Assembly (NCBI GenBank): GCA_019637315.1
Contig: JAHBVU010000009.1
Location: forward strand, 62,001 to 126,000
Direction of reading: 5' to 3'
Length of the DNA: 64,000 nt
Origin: Gemmatimonadales bacterium
GTDB taxonomy: Bacteria; Gemmatimonadota; Gemmatimonadetes; Gemmatimonadales; GWC2-71-9
Part shown: one piece after another, positions 54,235 through 61,986 of the stretch
Layout of the letters: the number at the start of each line of letters is the position of its first letter
How positions within the stretch are numbered: the first letter of the stretch is position 1
The notes under the pieces: generated by a model
The model's input: the letters and a program-made list of their open reading frames with translations, nothing else
The model's database searches: none
What the model was told of the DNA's origin: nothing
Program-made: the position numbers and the translations under genes

Positions 54235-55101
54235 CTACCGGCGTCCGCGAGGCTTCCCGCTCAGGGTTCGCACAATCGCGTCCAGGCGGGGCGACGCATC
54301 AGGCAGGGTTCGGGCCAGCGCAGCCGCTGCACGACCCATCGCTGCGTAGACCTCGCGGTGCTCGCCGTGCAGCGCAGCCAGGTGCGCTTCGACGGTTGCC
54401 AGATCGCCCCGCGGCACCGCGCCCGTCATGGCACGCGCCGGCGGCAACAAGCCCAGATTCGCCACAGTTCCCTCGAGCAACGGACGAAACATGCGGCGGG
54501 CGGCCCGGGCCTCGACTCCGGCCTCGACCGCAATCTCCACGGCCGTTCCGTACAAGGCGGTCACGTAGCCTGAAACGAAGGTGGCCGCAGCGTGGTACGC
54601 GGCCCGTCCGCGTTCCGGAATGGCCACGGGTGTCATGTCGAGAAATCGCGCCAGCCGTCGTGCCGCCCGGACCGCTCGCGGATCGCCCTCGATACCGACG
54701 AAGGAACCAGGCAGGCGTTCGACAGCCGTCGCCGGGACAGCCAGACTCTGAAGTGGGTGGAACGACCCGAGTGCGGCACCCGTCAGCCGCAGGGGCTTGA
54801 GCACGTCTGCAGTGCCACGCGCACCGGACAGATGGAAGATCACGCTGGTCCGAGCGATGACGCCGAGCGCACCGATGTCCGCAGCGGTTGGCCGAATCGC
54901 GTCGTCGGGCGTGGCCAGGATGATCCACCTCCCACCCCGATACGTGGCGGCATCGGTGCGCAACCCGAAGGGCGCCGGCAGTCCGCTTCGGGGCGCCCGA
55001 ACGGCAAAGCGAACCGAAGCCCCTCGATCGACGAGGAGTTGGCCCAGGCCCCGGCCCATCCGGCCGGCGCCGACGATAATGGTCATCGGAATGGGCGGCA
55101 C
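54235..55101 (-). CDS. Rossmann-fold/DUF2520 protein (PanE-like)
   Basis: 288 residues. The N-terminus TIIVGAGRMGRGLGQLLVDR is an NAD(P)-binding loop, SFHPLQSLA is the family's conserved segment, and the C-terminal helical DUF2520 domain follows (YHAAATFVSGYVTALYGTAV). The fold resembles ketopantoate reductase and prephenate dehydrogenase. DUF2520 genes are often near pantothenate genes, and panB is 2.6 kb away on the other strand, so ketopantoate reduction is a reasonable guess. Start GTG 55101 or ATG 55086. Last gene of the rpmE operon. Confidence 0.82.
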   Translation of the reverse strand: MPPIPMTIIVGAGRMGRGLGQLLVDRGASVRFAVRAPRSGLPAPFGLRTDAATYRGGRWIILATPDDAIRPTAADIGALGVIARTSVIFHLSGARGTADVLKPLRLTGAALGSFHPLQSLAVPATAVERLPGSFVGIEGDPRAVRAARRLARFLDMTPVAIPERGRAAYHAAATFVSGYVTALYGTAVEIAVEAGVEARAARRMFRPLLEGTVANLGLLPPARAMTGAVPRGDLATVEAHLAALHGEHREVYAAMGRAAAALARTLPDASPRLDAIVRTLSGKPRGRR

Positions 55102-55103
55102 GA

Positions 55104-56405
55104 TCAGTTGCTGGTCAGGGCGGCGATCAGTGATTTCCGGTCCGGCGCCCCGGCCAGCAGTTGGCGCGCCACCGCCATGGCCGGATCAGCCTGCGTGCTG
55201 ACTTCTCCCGTGCTGGTAATCTCGCGGTCGGGGACCACGCCGCCGCCGCCCAGCACGACCCTCCCTCCCCCGGTTCGGAATTCGGGTCGAACCTCAACGG
55301 TGTCAACCGAGGCATCCGACTGCTGAAGCGGCGAGGTGCGCTGGATTACTCGCCCGCTGGGCGTGACCCACAGCTCGGTGGTGAGGCGCAGGGACAGGCC
55401 GCCACCAAGCGGAAAGAAGGACGCTCGACCGGCCCGACCAAAAGTCGTCTCGCCGACGATTACGGCGCGGTCATGATCCTGCAGCGCGCCAGCCACGACC
55501 TCGGCGGCGCCGGCGGTGCCACGATCGACCAGGACCACGACCGGCGTGTCGACGTGCCTGGTCTCGGCGTCACCGGCAGCCGCCGTCGAATCATCGGCCG
55601 GCCTCCGCCTGACGATGACGACGGACTGACCACGGTCGAGCAGCCTGGTGGCAAAGGTCACGGCATCGCCGAGGGTGCCCTCGACGGCACCGCGAAGATC
55701 GATCACCAGGCCGGGACGCCCGGGCCCGCCGGCGCGCAGGGCTTCCTCGAGGGCAGCAATCGCAGCCCGATCGATTCGATAGGCACGCAGATGGGTGGTG
55801 CCATCCTCCAGCGTTTGCAGGGTGGCGTCCGGAAATGCCGGCACACTTCCTCGCGTCAGCTCGAGCCGCAGGGCGCTCGTTGCACCCTCGCGACCGAGCC
55901 GCAGGGACACTGTCGTACCAGGCCTGCCGTCGATCAGCGCGGCGACCTCATCGGCAGACTGTGACCGGATGTTCGTCTCGCCGACCCGAAGGATCGCGTC
56001 GCCCGACCGGATCCCGGCCGCGGCCGCAGGCGATCCCGGCACTACTGAGACCGCAGCGACGAACCCATCAGCGAGATCGAGGTAGAGGCCCTGCACCGGT
56101 GCGGGACCGATCCGTCCCCTCGCCGCTGCCGTATCACGATCGGACACCAGTCCTGCATAGGGATCGCCCAGCTCACCCAGCACGCCGGACGCGGCCAGGC
56201 GATAGACCCCCGATTCGTCGAGCGAGTCGACCGCGTACGCCCGAACCGTCTGCAGCACCGAGTTGAACAAGCGGGTGCCCCCGACCGAGGCCACCGGAGC
56301 GGGCGCGGGCGCGACCGGGGTCAGGCCCTTGCGGAGCAACCAGCCGCCCAGGAAGAACGCGCCGACAGCAACCAGCCCGACCAGGAATGTTTTGAACCGC
56401 GTCAC
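55104..56405 (-). CDS. S41 (CtpA-like) peptidase homologue with both catalytic-dyad residues replaced
   Basis: 433 residues from GTG 56405, overlapping the tmk stop (GTGA) with GGAG upstream. A membrane anchor (FLVGLVAVGAFFLGGWLL), a PDZ domain (about 95-170, VPGSPAAAAGIRSGDAILRV) and the S41 core are present. Active CtpA/Tsp proteins read G-(T/S)-A-S-A-S-E here; this one reads GTAGAAEVVAGALQD. Exactly 25 residues on, as between Ser430 and Lys455 of Tsp, the Lys of TFGKG is Arg (TFGRA). It is therefore probably a non-catalytic peptide-binding protein. Confidence 0.88.
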   Translation of the reverse strand: MTRFKTFLVGLVAVGAFFLGGWLLRKGLTPVAPAPAPVASVGGTRLFNSVLQTVRAYAVDSLDESGVYRLAASGVLGELGDPYAGLVSDRDTAAARGRIGPAPVQGLYLDLADGFVAAVSVVPGSPAAAAGIRSGDAILRVGETNIRSQSADEVAALIDGRPGTTVSLRLGREGATSALRLELTRGSVPAFPDATLQTLEDGTTHLRAYRIDRAAIAALEEALRAGGPGRPGLVIDLRGAVEGTLGDAVTFATRLLDRGQSVVIVRRRPADDSTAAAGDAETRHVDTPVVVLVDRGTAGAAEVVAGALQDHDRAVIVGETTFGRAGRASFFPLGGGLSLRLTTELWVTPSGRVIQRTSPLQQSDASVDTVEVRPEFRTGGGRVVLGGGGVVPDREITSTGEVSTQADPAMAVARQLLAGAPDRKSLIAALTSN

Positions 56406-57034
56406 ACCGTCGCTCCGACAAGGTCCGGACAGGCCCGCACCACGGCCTGCCATGCTGCGTCACCCAGCTGGTCCGGTCGCTGAGTAGCATCCAGGTGAAC
56501 GATGCCCGGACCGGTTGCCGCACGGTACGCCTGGGCCACCCGCTCGTGAAAGGCCTCACCCTCACGGTCGAGTCGATCCTGCGCTTTTCCGCTGCCCAGC
56601 TGTCGCTCCCGGCCGACCGCAGGCGGCACGTCGAGCACCAGGGTCAGCCGCGGCGTCAGGCCTCCGGTCGCCGCCCGGTTGACCCAGGCGACCTGTGGCT
56701 CCGGCAAGCCTCGACCAGCAACCTGGTAGGCATGGGTCGATAGATCATAGCGATCCGAGAGCACCATGCGACCGGATGTCAGGGCCGGACGGATGACCTT
56801 GGCCACCAGGTCCGCACGCGCGGCGGCGATGTAGAGCAGCTCCGCTTCCGGCGTCCACTCCCGCTCGTCGTGCAACAGCTCGGCCCGCAAGGCTTCGGCC
56901 GCCGTGGTGCCTCCGGGCTCACGCACCAGAACCGGCTCGATCCCCGCCGCGCGAAGTCGCTCGGCCAGATAGCGCGCCAGGGTGGTTTTCCCGGCACCTT
57001 CCGGACCTTCCAGCACGACGAACACGCCGGTCAT
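56402..57034 (-). CDS. tmk: thymidylate kinase
   Basis: 210 residues. P-loop FVVLEGPEGAGKTT, the REPGGT motif (LVREPGGTTAAEA), the DRYDLSTHAYQ region and a LID segment. It phosphorylates dTMP to dTDP. It starts within the ylbF stop (TGATG) and overlaps the S41 gene, so it is tightly coupled in the rpmE-prfA-prmC-ylbF-tmk operon. Confidence 0.95.
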   Translation of the reverse strand: MTGVFVVLEGPEGAGKTTLARYLAERLRAAGIEPVLVREPGGTTAAEALRAELLHDEREWTPEAELLYIAAARADLVAKVIRPALTSGRMVLSDRYDLSTHAYQVAGRGLPEPQVAWVNRAATGGLTPRLTLVLDVPPAVGRERQLGSGKAQDRLDREGEAFHERVAQAYRAATGPGIVHLDATQRPDQLGDAAWQAVVRACPDLVGATV

Positions 57035-57387
57035 CAGCCCAGCGTAATGATGTTGCTGGTGGCGCCGCGCTCGATCCCGGCGGACATCTGCTGATTGACT
57101 CGGTTCATCAGCTTGTCGAAGTTGGCGCGGGCCACGACATAGGCCTGCCCGACCACCGACAGCTCGAGCGCCTTGACCGCTTCCTCGTACGACTGGGTCA
57201 TTGCCTCGTCGGGCATCTGCCCCTGGGAAACGAGCCCGTCGATCTGCCGAGCCAGCGTCTGAATCTGGTCGAGCTTGGCCACCGTCTCGGAATCGTCCTT
57301 GAGGGCCTGCTCCGACCGACGAAGGGCCTGATACTCGGTCGACTGGCCGATCAGGCGGCCCAGGTCGAGCGCACGTTCCTCAATCAT
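57034..57387 (-). CDS. ylbF: YlbF/YmcA-family protein
   Basis: About 117 residues from ATG 57387, overlapping the prmC stop as ATGA and preceded by GGAGG; an ATG 12 bases upstream is inside prmC. The all-helical YlbF pattern is visible in ALDLGRLIGQSTEYQALRRS and ALKDDSETVAKLDQIQTLAR. In Bacillus the YlbF/YmcA/YaaT complex controls RNase Y and competence. No partner gene is in the window. Confidence 0.83.
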   Translation of the reverse strand: MIEERALDLGRLIGQSTEYQALRRSEQALKDDSETVAKLDQIQTLARQIDGLVSQGQMPDEAMTQSYEEAVKALELSVVGQAYVVARANFDKLMNRVNQQMSAGIERGATSNIITLG

Positions 57388-58235
57388 GACTTCCTCCATC
57401 GCGCCATCAGATACCGAGGGCGCCCAAAAAGGTCCGCTTCGATCCGAATCTCGGACCAGCCAGCCTCCGCTACTTGCGCAGCCGATTCCGACGGGCGGTC
57501 AGCGGCAATTTCGATCATCAGCCAGCCCCCCGGTACCACGACCCGCCCCGCATCCTGCGCAAGCAACCGGGTCGCATCCAGCCCGTTCGGGCCGCTACTC
57601 AAGGCCAGAACCGGCTCGTAATCCCGCACCGAACCCGCCACTGCAAGATACTCGGCCTGAGAGAGATACGGCGGGTTCGATACCACCACGTCGACCCGCC
57701 GCGAACCGATCGCCCCGACAAGGTCACCCCGCAGCAGTTGGATCCCGATTCCGGTTCGGCGACGGTTCACCGCCGCAAGCGCCAGCGCATCCGCCGACCG
57801 ATCGATCCCGGCCACACGGTCGAAGCGTCCCTCGCTGGCCAGCGCCAGCGCGATGCAGCCGGTGCCGGTGCCGACGTCCACCACGGTCCCGCCGCTGCCC
57901 ACGGCAAGGACCCGGTCGACCAGGCCTTCCGTCTCGGGGCGAGGAATCAGCGCCCGCCGGTCACTCCGCAGCACCAGGTTGCGAAAGCCTGCCAAACCGG
58001 TGACATATGCCAGCGGCTCGCCGGCCGCCCGCCGACGCACCAGCCGGTCGAGGCGCGCAGCCAGGTCAGGATCGAGATCACGACCGCGATCGGACAACAC
58101 CCCCGCCACCGGCTGCTCGAGCACGTCACTGAACAGACGCAACGCCTCGCGACGCGGCTCGGGCATACCGACGCCCGCCAGCACCGCAGTCGCCGCTGCG
58201 AGCGCTCGCTCGACGGTTGGCGGCGCCGTCACCAT
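57384..58235 (-). CDS. prmC: peptide chain release factor N5-glutamine methyltransferase
   Basis: 283 residues. N-terminal helical domain, then a SAM-binding domain with VDVGTGTGCIALALA and the catalytic VVSNPPYLS. PrmC methylates the GGQ glutamine of release factors, and its substrate RF1 is encoded immediately upstream, three bases away, in the usual prfA-prmC arrangement. Length is typical. Confidence 0.94.
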   Translation of the reverse strand: MVTAPPTVERALAAATAVLAGVGMPEPRREALRLFSDVLEQPVAGVLSDRGRDLDPDLAARLDRLVRRRAAGEPLAYVTGLAGFRNLVLRSDRRALIPRPETEGLVDRVLAVGSGGTVVDVGTGTGCIALALASEGRFDRVAGIDRSADALALAAVNRRRTGIGIQLLRGDLVGAIGSRRVDVVVSNPPYLSQAEYLAVAGSVRDYEPVLALSSGPNGLDATRLLAQDAGRVVVPGGWLMIEIAADRPSESAAQVAEAGWSEIRIEADLFGRPRYLMARWRKS

Positions 58236-58238
58236 GGC

Positions 58239-59297
58239 TCAGCCCTCATCGGCTTCCCGGCGGCCGGCCAGGCGCAGTGCCTTGACCAGATCGTCGAGGT
58301 AGCCGTCCATAACGTCGCCAAGGTTGTGCACCGACAGATTGATCCGGTGATCGGTGACCCGACTCTGCGGATAGTTGTACGTCCGGATCTTGGCCGAGCG
58401 GTCGCCGGTGCCGACCATGGCTTTGCGCTCGCGAGCGCGAGCACCCTCCTGCTCCGCAATCATCCGATCGAGCAACCGGGCTCGCAGGACCTCCATGGCT
58501 TTGATCTTGTTCTGCAACTGCGACTTCTGATCCTGTTGCGAAACCACGATGCCGGTGGGCAAGTGGGTAATCCGGACCGCGCTGTCGGTGGTATTGACGC
58601 TCTGCCCTCCCGGTCCGCTCGAACGGAAGACGTCGATGCGAAGATCCTGGGGGTCGATCCGGATATCGACTTCCTCGGCCTCGGGCAAGACCGCGACCGT
58701 TGCGGCCGAGGTATGAATCCGCCCTTGCGTCTCGGTGGCGGGCACCCGTTGAACCCGATGCACGCCGGATTCCCAGCGCAGCAAGCCGTACGCTTCGGCT
58801 CCCTTGACGGCAAGCACGGCCTCCCGGACTCCGCCCAACGCCGCCTCACTCAGCGACAGCGTCTCCACTTTGAGTCCGTGCCGCTCGGCAAAGCGGGTAT
58901 ACATTCGGAGCAGGTCGCCGGCAAAGAGGGCGGCTTCATCGCCGCCAGTCCCAGCCCGGATTTCGACGATGGTGTTGCGATCTTCGAGGGGGTCCCGCGG
59001 AACGAGGAGGTCGCCCAGCACGGGCTCGATCTGCCCCAGTTCGGCCTCGACCCGTTCGATGTCCAGGCGGGCCAGTTCGGCCAGCTCTGAGTCCTCAGCC
59101 TGCTCGAGTTCCCGGGCCTGACGGAGGTCTTCCCGGAGGCGCAGATACTGCTCACCCAAACGCACGATGGGCGCGAGCCGAGCGTGCTCGCGCCCAAGGG
59201 CGGAAATGCGGGTCGGATCTTTGGCGAGGTCCGGGTCGGTGAGCTCGCGAGAGACCACCTCCGCCCGCACCAGCGCCTGGCGGAGCTTGGCCTCCAC
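58239..59297 (-). CDS. prfA: peptide chain release factor 1
   Basis: 352 residues. The codon-recognition PAT tripeptide ([12 protein letters not shown]) marks RF1, which reads UAA and UAG. The catalytic GGQ loop is in [20 protein letters not shown]. Translation of one typical length with no frameshift site, as expected for RF1. Four bases after rpmE. Confidence 0.97.
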   Translation of the reverse strand: MEAKLRQALVRAEVVSRELTDPDLAKDPTRISALGREHARLAPIVRLGEQYLRLREDLRQARELEQAEDSELAELARLDIERVEAELGQIEPVLGDLLVPRDPLEDRNTIVEIRAGTGGDEAALFAGDLLRMYTRFAERHGLKVETLSLSEAALGGVREAVLAVKGAEAYGLLRWESGVHRVQRVPATETQGRIHTSAATVAVLPEAEEVDIRIDPQDLRIDVFRSSGPGGQSVNTTDSAVRITHLPTGIVVSQQDQKSQLQNKIKAMEVLRARLLDRMIAEQEGARARERKAMVGTGDRSAKIRTYNYPQSRVTDHRINLSVHNLGDVMDGYLDDLVKALRLAGRREADEG

Positions 59298-59300
59298 GGC

Positions 59301-59525
59301 TTACTCCTTGGGCGCCGCTGCAGCCTCCCCACCACCGTACTTCCGGCGGAACCGATCGACCCGGCCTGCGGTATCGACCAGGCGCTGCTTGCCCGTATAG
59401 TACGGATGGCAGACCGAGCAGACCTCGACGCTGATCGCCGCCACCGTCGAACGGGTCTCGAACGCGTTCCCGCAGGCGCACTTGCCGACGAGCTTGTTGT
59501 AGAGGGGATGAAGATTCGGCTTCAC
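59301..59525 (-). CDS. rpmE: 50S ribosomal protein L31 (zinc-binding type)
   Basis: 74 residues from GTG 59525 ([20 protein letters not shown]), with GGGAG upstream; a longer frame to 59564 covers the leader and is rejected. Cys in CAC and CSVC pairs make it the C+ form. The [20 protein letters not shown] end is canonical, with a short Ala/Glu tail. First gene of the seven-gene operon. Confidence 0.95.
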   Translation of the reverse strand: MKPNLHPLYNKLVGKCACGNAFETRSTVAAISVEVCSVCHPYYTGKQRLVDTAGRVDRFRRKYGGGEAAAAPKE

Positions 59526-59549
59526 AAGCAACTCCCACTGGACTAAACC

Positions 59550-59562
59550 GTTACCCGGTAAC
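59550..59562. promoter_or_regulatory. 13-bp palindrome in the rpmE leader
   Basis: GTTACC-C-GGTAAC is a perfect inverted repeat 25-37 bases upstream of the rpmE GTG and downstream of its promoter. It could be an operator (some Zur boxes have GTTAyn...rTAAC arms) or an RNA hairpin used for L31 autoregulation. No direct support for either. Confidence 0.4.
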
Positions 59563-59589
59563 AACTTCTACTGGCCCCGGGAAAGCCTC

Positions 59590-59620
59590 TAAAGTTAGCC
59601 GCGGGTTCCGGTTGAGGCAA
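59590..59620 (-). promoter_or_regulatory. promoter of the rpmE-prfA operon (TTG-N20-TAACTTTA)
   Basis: Minus strand: TTG at 59620-59618, 20 bases, then TAACTTTA at 59597-59590. Same architecture as rpmJ (TAGCTTTA). The predicted leader is about 60 bases and contains the 13-bp palindrome. Confidence 0.55.
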
Positions 59621-59678
59621 GCCGACCCGGAATACCTCCGCGATCGGGGCAGCCGACCCGCTCCCGATCGCAATTCGC

Positions 59679-59709
59679 TTGCTTCGGCCCCCGCTTCGCC
59701 CTATGCTGA
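59679..59709 (+). promoter_or_regulatory. promoter of the Crp/Fnr gene (TTG-N20-TATGCTGA), probably leaderless
   Basis: TTG at 59679-59681, 20 bases, then TATGCTGA at 59702-59709. The ATG at 59716 is eight bases after TATGCT, about where transcription should begin, and no Shine-Dalgarno is present. Confidence 0.5.
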
Positions 59710-59715
59710 ACAGCC

Positions 59716-60393
59716 ATGACCACCGCACCGATCGACGTGCTACGCACCGTGCCGCTGTTTCGGCACCTGAGCGATCAGGAAGCCCAGGCACTGTCCGGCC
59801 TCCTCCGGGAACGGCACTTCCATCGCGGGGCCGTCATCGTGACCCAGGGTGAGCCGGGTGACGCGATGTTCCTGATCGCCCAGGGTCAGGTGAAGGTCGC
59901 GGTCTTTGCCGAGGACGGCCGCGAGGTCATCCTCTCGGTCCTTGCCAGCAGCGGTTTTTTCGGTGAGATGGCATTGCTCGACGACGAACCGCGCTCGGCC
60001 CACGTCATCGCGATGACGGATGCCAAGCTGCTGCAGCTGCGGCGCGAGGACTTCCAGGCCCGGCTCAGGGCCTCACCCGAGCTCGGGGCCGCGCTGCTGA
60101 AAGAGATGACCCGCCGCCTTCGTCGTGCCGACGAGACTATCGCCAGCATGGCCCTTCTCGACGTCAACGGCCGGATTGCCCATCTGCTGCTGGAACTGGC
60201 ACGAGAAGAGGGTGGGCAGCGGATCACCCGCAAGATGACGCATGCCACGATTGCGCAAATGGTTGGATCGAGCCGGGAAACCGTCTCCCGAACCATGCGC
60301 AGCCTCGCCGTTCAGAAAGTCATCGCGGTCAATCGACGAGAAATCGTCCTGCTCGCACCTGACCAGCTGCGCATTGCCGCGCAGCGTGCCTGA
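59716..60393 (+). CDS. Crp/Fnr-family transcriptional regulator
   Basis: 225 residues. The cyclic-nucleotide-binding fold (about 10-125, AVIVTQGEPGDAMFLIAQGQ, FFGEMALLDDEPRSA) has the GE..LLDDEPRSA segment that contacts cyclic nucleotide in Crp-like proteins. The HTH is AQMVGSSRETVSRTM. There is no N-terminal Fnr-type Cys cluster, so a nucleotide or other small ligand is more likely than an Fe-S sensor. It is followed two bases later by an MBL-fold gene. It may be leaderless. Confidence 0.92.
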   Translation: MTTAPIDVLRTVPLFRHLSDQEAQALSGLLRERHFHRGAVIVTQGEPGDAMFLIAQGQVKVAVFAEDGREVILSVLASSGFFGEMALLDDEPRSAHVIAMTDAKLLQLRREDFQARLRASPELGAALLKEMTRRLRRADETIASMALLDVNGRIAHLLLELAREEGGQRITRKMTHATIAQMVGSSRETVSRTMRSLAVQKVIAVNRREIVLLAPDQLRIAAQRA

Positions 60394-60395
60394 CC

Positions 60396-61241
60396 ATGCC
60401 GCTGACCGCCCGGTGCTGGGGTGCGCGCGGATCGATCCCCGCAACGGGGGGCGGCACCGTTCGGGTCGGCGGCAATACCCCCTGCCTTTCGCTCGAGGAT
60501 GGTCTGGGTCATCGATTGATACTCGATGCCGGAAGCGGCATTCGGCTGCTGGGACAGACGCTCGATCCGGCCCTGCAATCCCTGACGCTGCTGTTGTCGC
60601 ACACTCACTGGGATCATATCCAGGGGCTGCCGTTCTTCGCGCCGCTCCATCACCCGGGTTTCCACCTCACGATTCTCGGACCCGAACGCGCCGCGCCGTC
60701 CCTCGACGAGGTGATCGACCGCCTGCTCGACCCGGCCGTCTTTCCGGTTCCGCGCTCTGCCCTGGCCGGCTCGATTTCCGCCAGCCCGTTCGGGAACGAG
60801 CCACGCGCCCTCGACGGCTTTCTGGTCGAAGCGACACCCTTGTGCCACCCGGGAGCTACACTCGGCTACTCAATCCGACTCGGGACCGGTCACCGCGGGC
60901 TGACCTATATGACCGACAACGAGTTAGCCGTTGCTCGAAGGACTGGCGACTGGACCCGGTTCGTACGATTTTTGCAAGACACTCACACGCTGGTTCACGA
61001 TGCCATGTATTTCGACCGGCAGCGTGCCAGCCGAGCCGGATGGGGCCATTCAACCGCCTGCGAGGTGGTCGAGCTGGCACTCGAGGCAGGCGTGGATCGG
61101 GTGGTGCTGTTCCATCACGACCCGAGTCATTCGGACGACGACCTGGCACGGCTGCTCGACGAGGCGGAGACGCGTCGAATCGAGCTTGGAGGCCGTTTCG
61201 ACGTCGCCCTGGCAATCGAAGGCTCGACCTGGTCCTGCTAG
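60396..61241 (+). CDS. MBL-fold metallohydrolase, phosphodiesterase-like
   Basis: 281 residues. N-terminus MPLTARCWGARGSIPATGGG, metal-binding LLSHTHWDHIQGLPFF, later His/Asp ligands in THTLVHDAMYF, WGHSTACEVVELA and LFHHDPSHSDDDL. This pattern occurs in PhnP-like and class II cyclic-nucleotide phosphodiesterase-like proteins. Its pairing with a Crp-type regulator two bases upstream suggests turnover of a signalling nucleotide, but this is inference. Confidence 0.82.
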   Translation: MPLTARCWGARGSIPATGGGTVRVGGNTPCLSLEDGLGHRLILDAGSGIRLLGQTLDPALQSLTLLLSHTHWDHIQGLPFFAPLHHPGFHLTILGPERAAPSLDEVIDRLLDPAVFPVPRSALAGSISASPFGNEPRALDGFLVEATPLCHPGATLGYSIRLGTGHRGLTYMTDNELAVARRTGDWTRFVRFLQDTHTLVHDAMYFDRQRASRAGWGHSTACEVVELALEAGVDRVVLFHHDPSHSDDDLARLLDEAETRRIELGGRFDVALAIEGSTWSC

Positions 61242-61255
61242 ATGAGGAGACCACC

Positions 61256-61954
61256 ATGTTCCGTGTAATGCTGACCCTGTGTGCTGCGCTGCTGCTTGGC
61301 ACCGCCGTCCTCTCGGCGCAAGACAACCGCCCCGGCGTTGCGGTCCTCCCGTTCGAGAATGGCGGCAGCTACGGTCGCGACAAGGAAGACTTCGACGCGC
61401 TGCGCCGAGGCATTGCGGCGATGGTGCTGTCGGAACTGGCCCGGAATCCCTCGATGCGGCTGGTCGAGCGCGAGCAGGTTCAGAAGCTTCTCGACGAGCA
61501 GGGCCTGGCCGCCGCGGAGCGGGTCGATGCCCGAACGGCGGCGCGGATCGGCAAGCTGGTCGGTGCCCGCTATATGGTGGCGGGGACGTTCATCGACCTG
61601 TATGGCGATTTCCGGGTCGACGCCCGGATCATCGACGTCGAGACGGGTGAGATTCTCAAGGTCGTGCGCAGCGACCCGAAGCTCTCCGACCGGAAACAGA
61701 TGTTCCGGATCATTCAATCTGTTGCCGACCGAATTACGGAGGGCACGGCACTGCCCGCGCTGCCAGCGGCAGCCGCGCAAGCGTCCCGCGCCCGTGACGT
61801 GCCGACCGAGGCGCTTGGTCTGTACAGCCGCGCCCTGCTCTACCAAGACCGCGGCGACACCAAGAAAGCGGCAGAATTCTACAGCGCCGCCATCAAGGCC
61901 TTTCCGCAGTACACCGAGGCCCAGGAGGGCCTCAAGCGCCTCAATGCGGGGTGA
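61256..61954 (+). CDS. CsgG/FlgO-like periplasmic protein with TPR tail
   Basis: 232 residues from ATG 61256 with GAGGAG upstream; the long in-frame opening upstream is a shadow of the Crp and MBL genes. The signal peptide is MFRVMLTLCAALLLGTAVLS (cut before QDN). The core RPGVAVLPFENGGSYGRDKE, VEREQVQKLLDEQGLAAAER and GARYMVAGTFIDLYGDFRVD fits the CsgG/penicillin-binding-protein-activator (LpoB) family fold. The C-terminus holds a TPR-like pair (ALLYQDRGDTKKAAEFYSAA). No lipobox. Role unknown, possibly envelope assembly. Confidence 0.8.
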   Translation: MFRVMLTLCAALLLGTAVLSAQDNRPGVAVLPFENGGSYGRDKEDFDALRRGIAAMVLSELARNPSMRLVEREQVQKLLDEQGLAAAERVDARTAARIGKLVGARYMVAGTFIDLYGDFRVDARIIDVETGEILKVVRSDPKLSDRKQMFRIIQSVADRITEGTALPALPAAAAQASRARDVPTEALGLYSRALLYQDRGDTKKAAEFYSAAIKAFPQYTEAQEGLKRLNAG

Positions 61955-61986
61955 TCGCCCGCCCACGGCTCGCGAGCGGCGGCGCT

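Noticed and set aside
60242-61255. Upstream part of the 570-codon frame leading into the CsgG-like gene
   Set aside because: It overlaps the crp and MBL genes in another frame. The CsgG-like protein has a signal peptide and Shine-Dalgarno at 61256.
61966-61975. GCTCGCGAGC palindrome between the convergent CsgG-like and DUF4105 genes
   Set aside because: Ten bases of pure GC-type palindrome are common by chance here, and no terminator tail is present.
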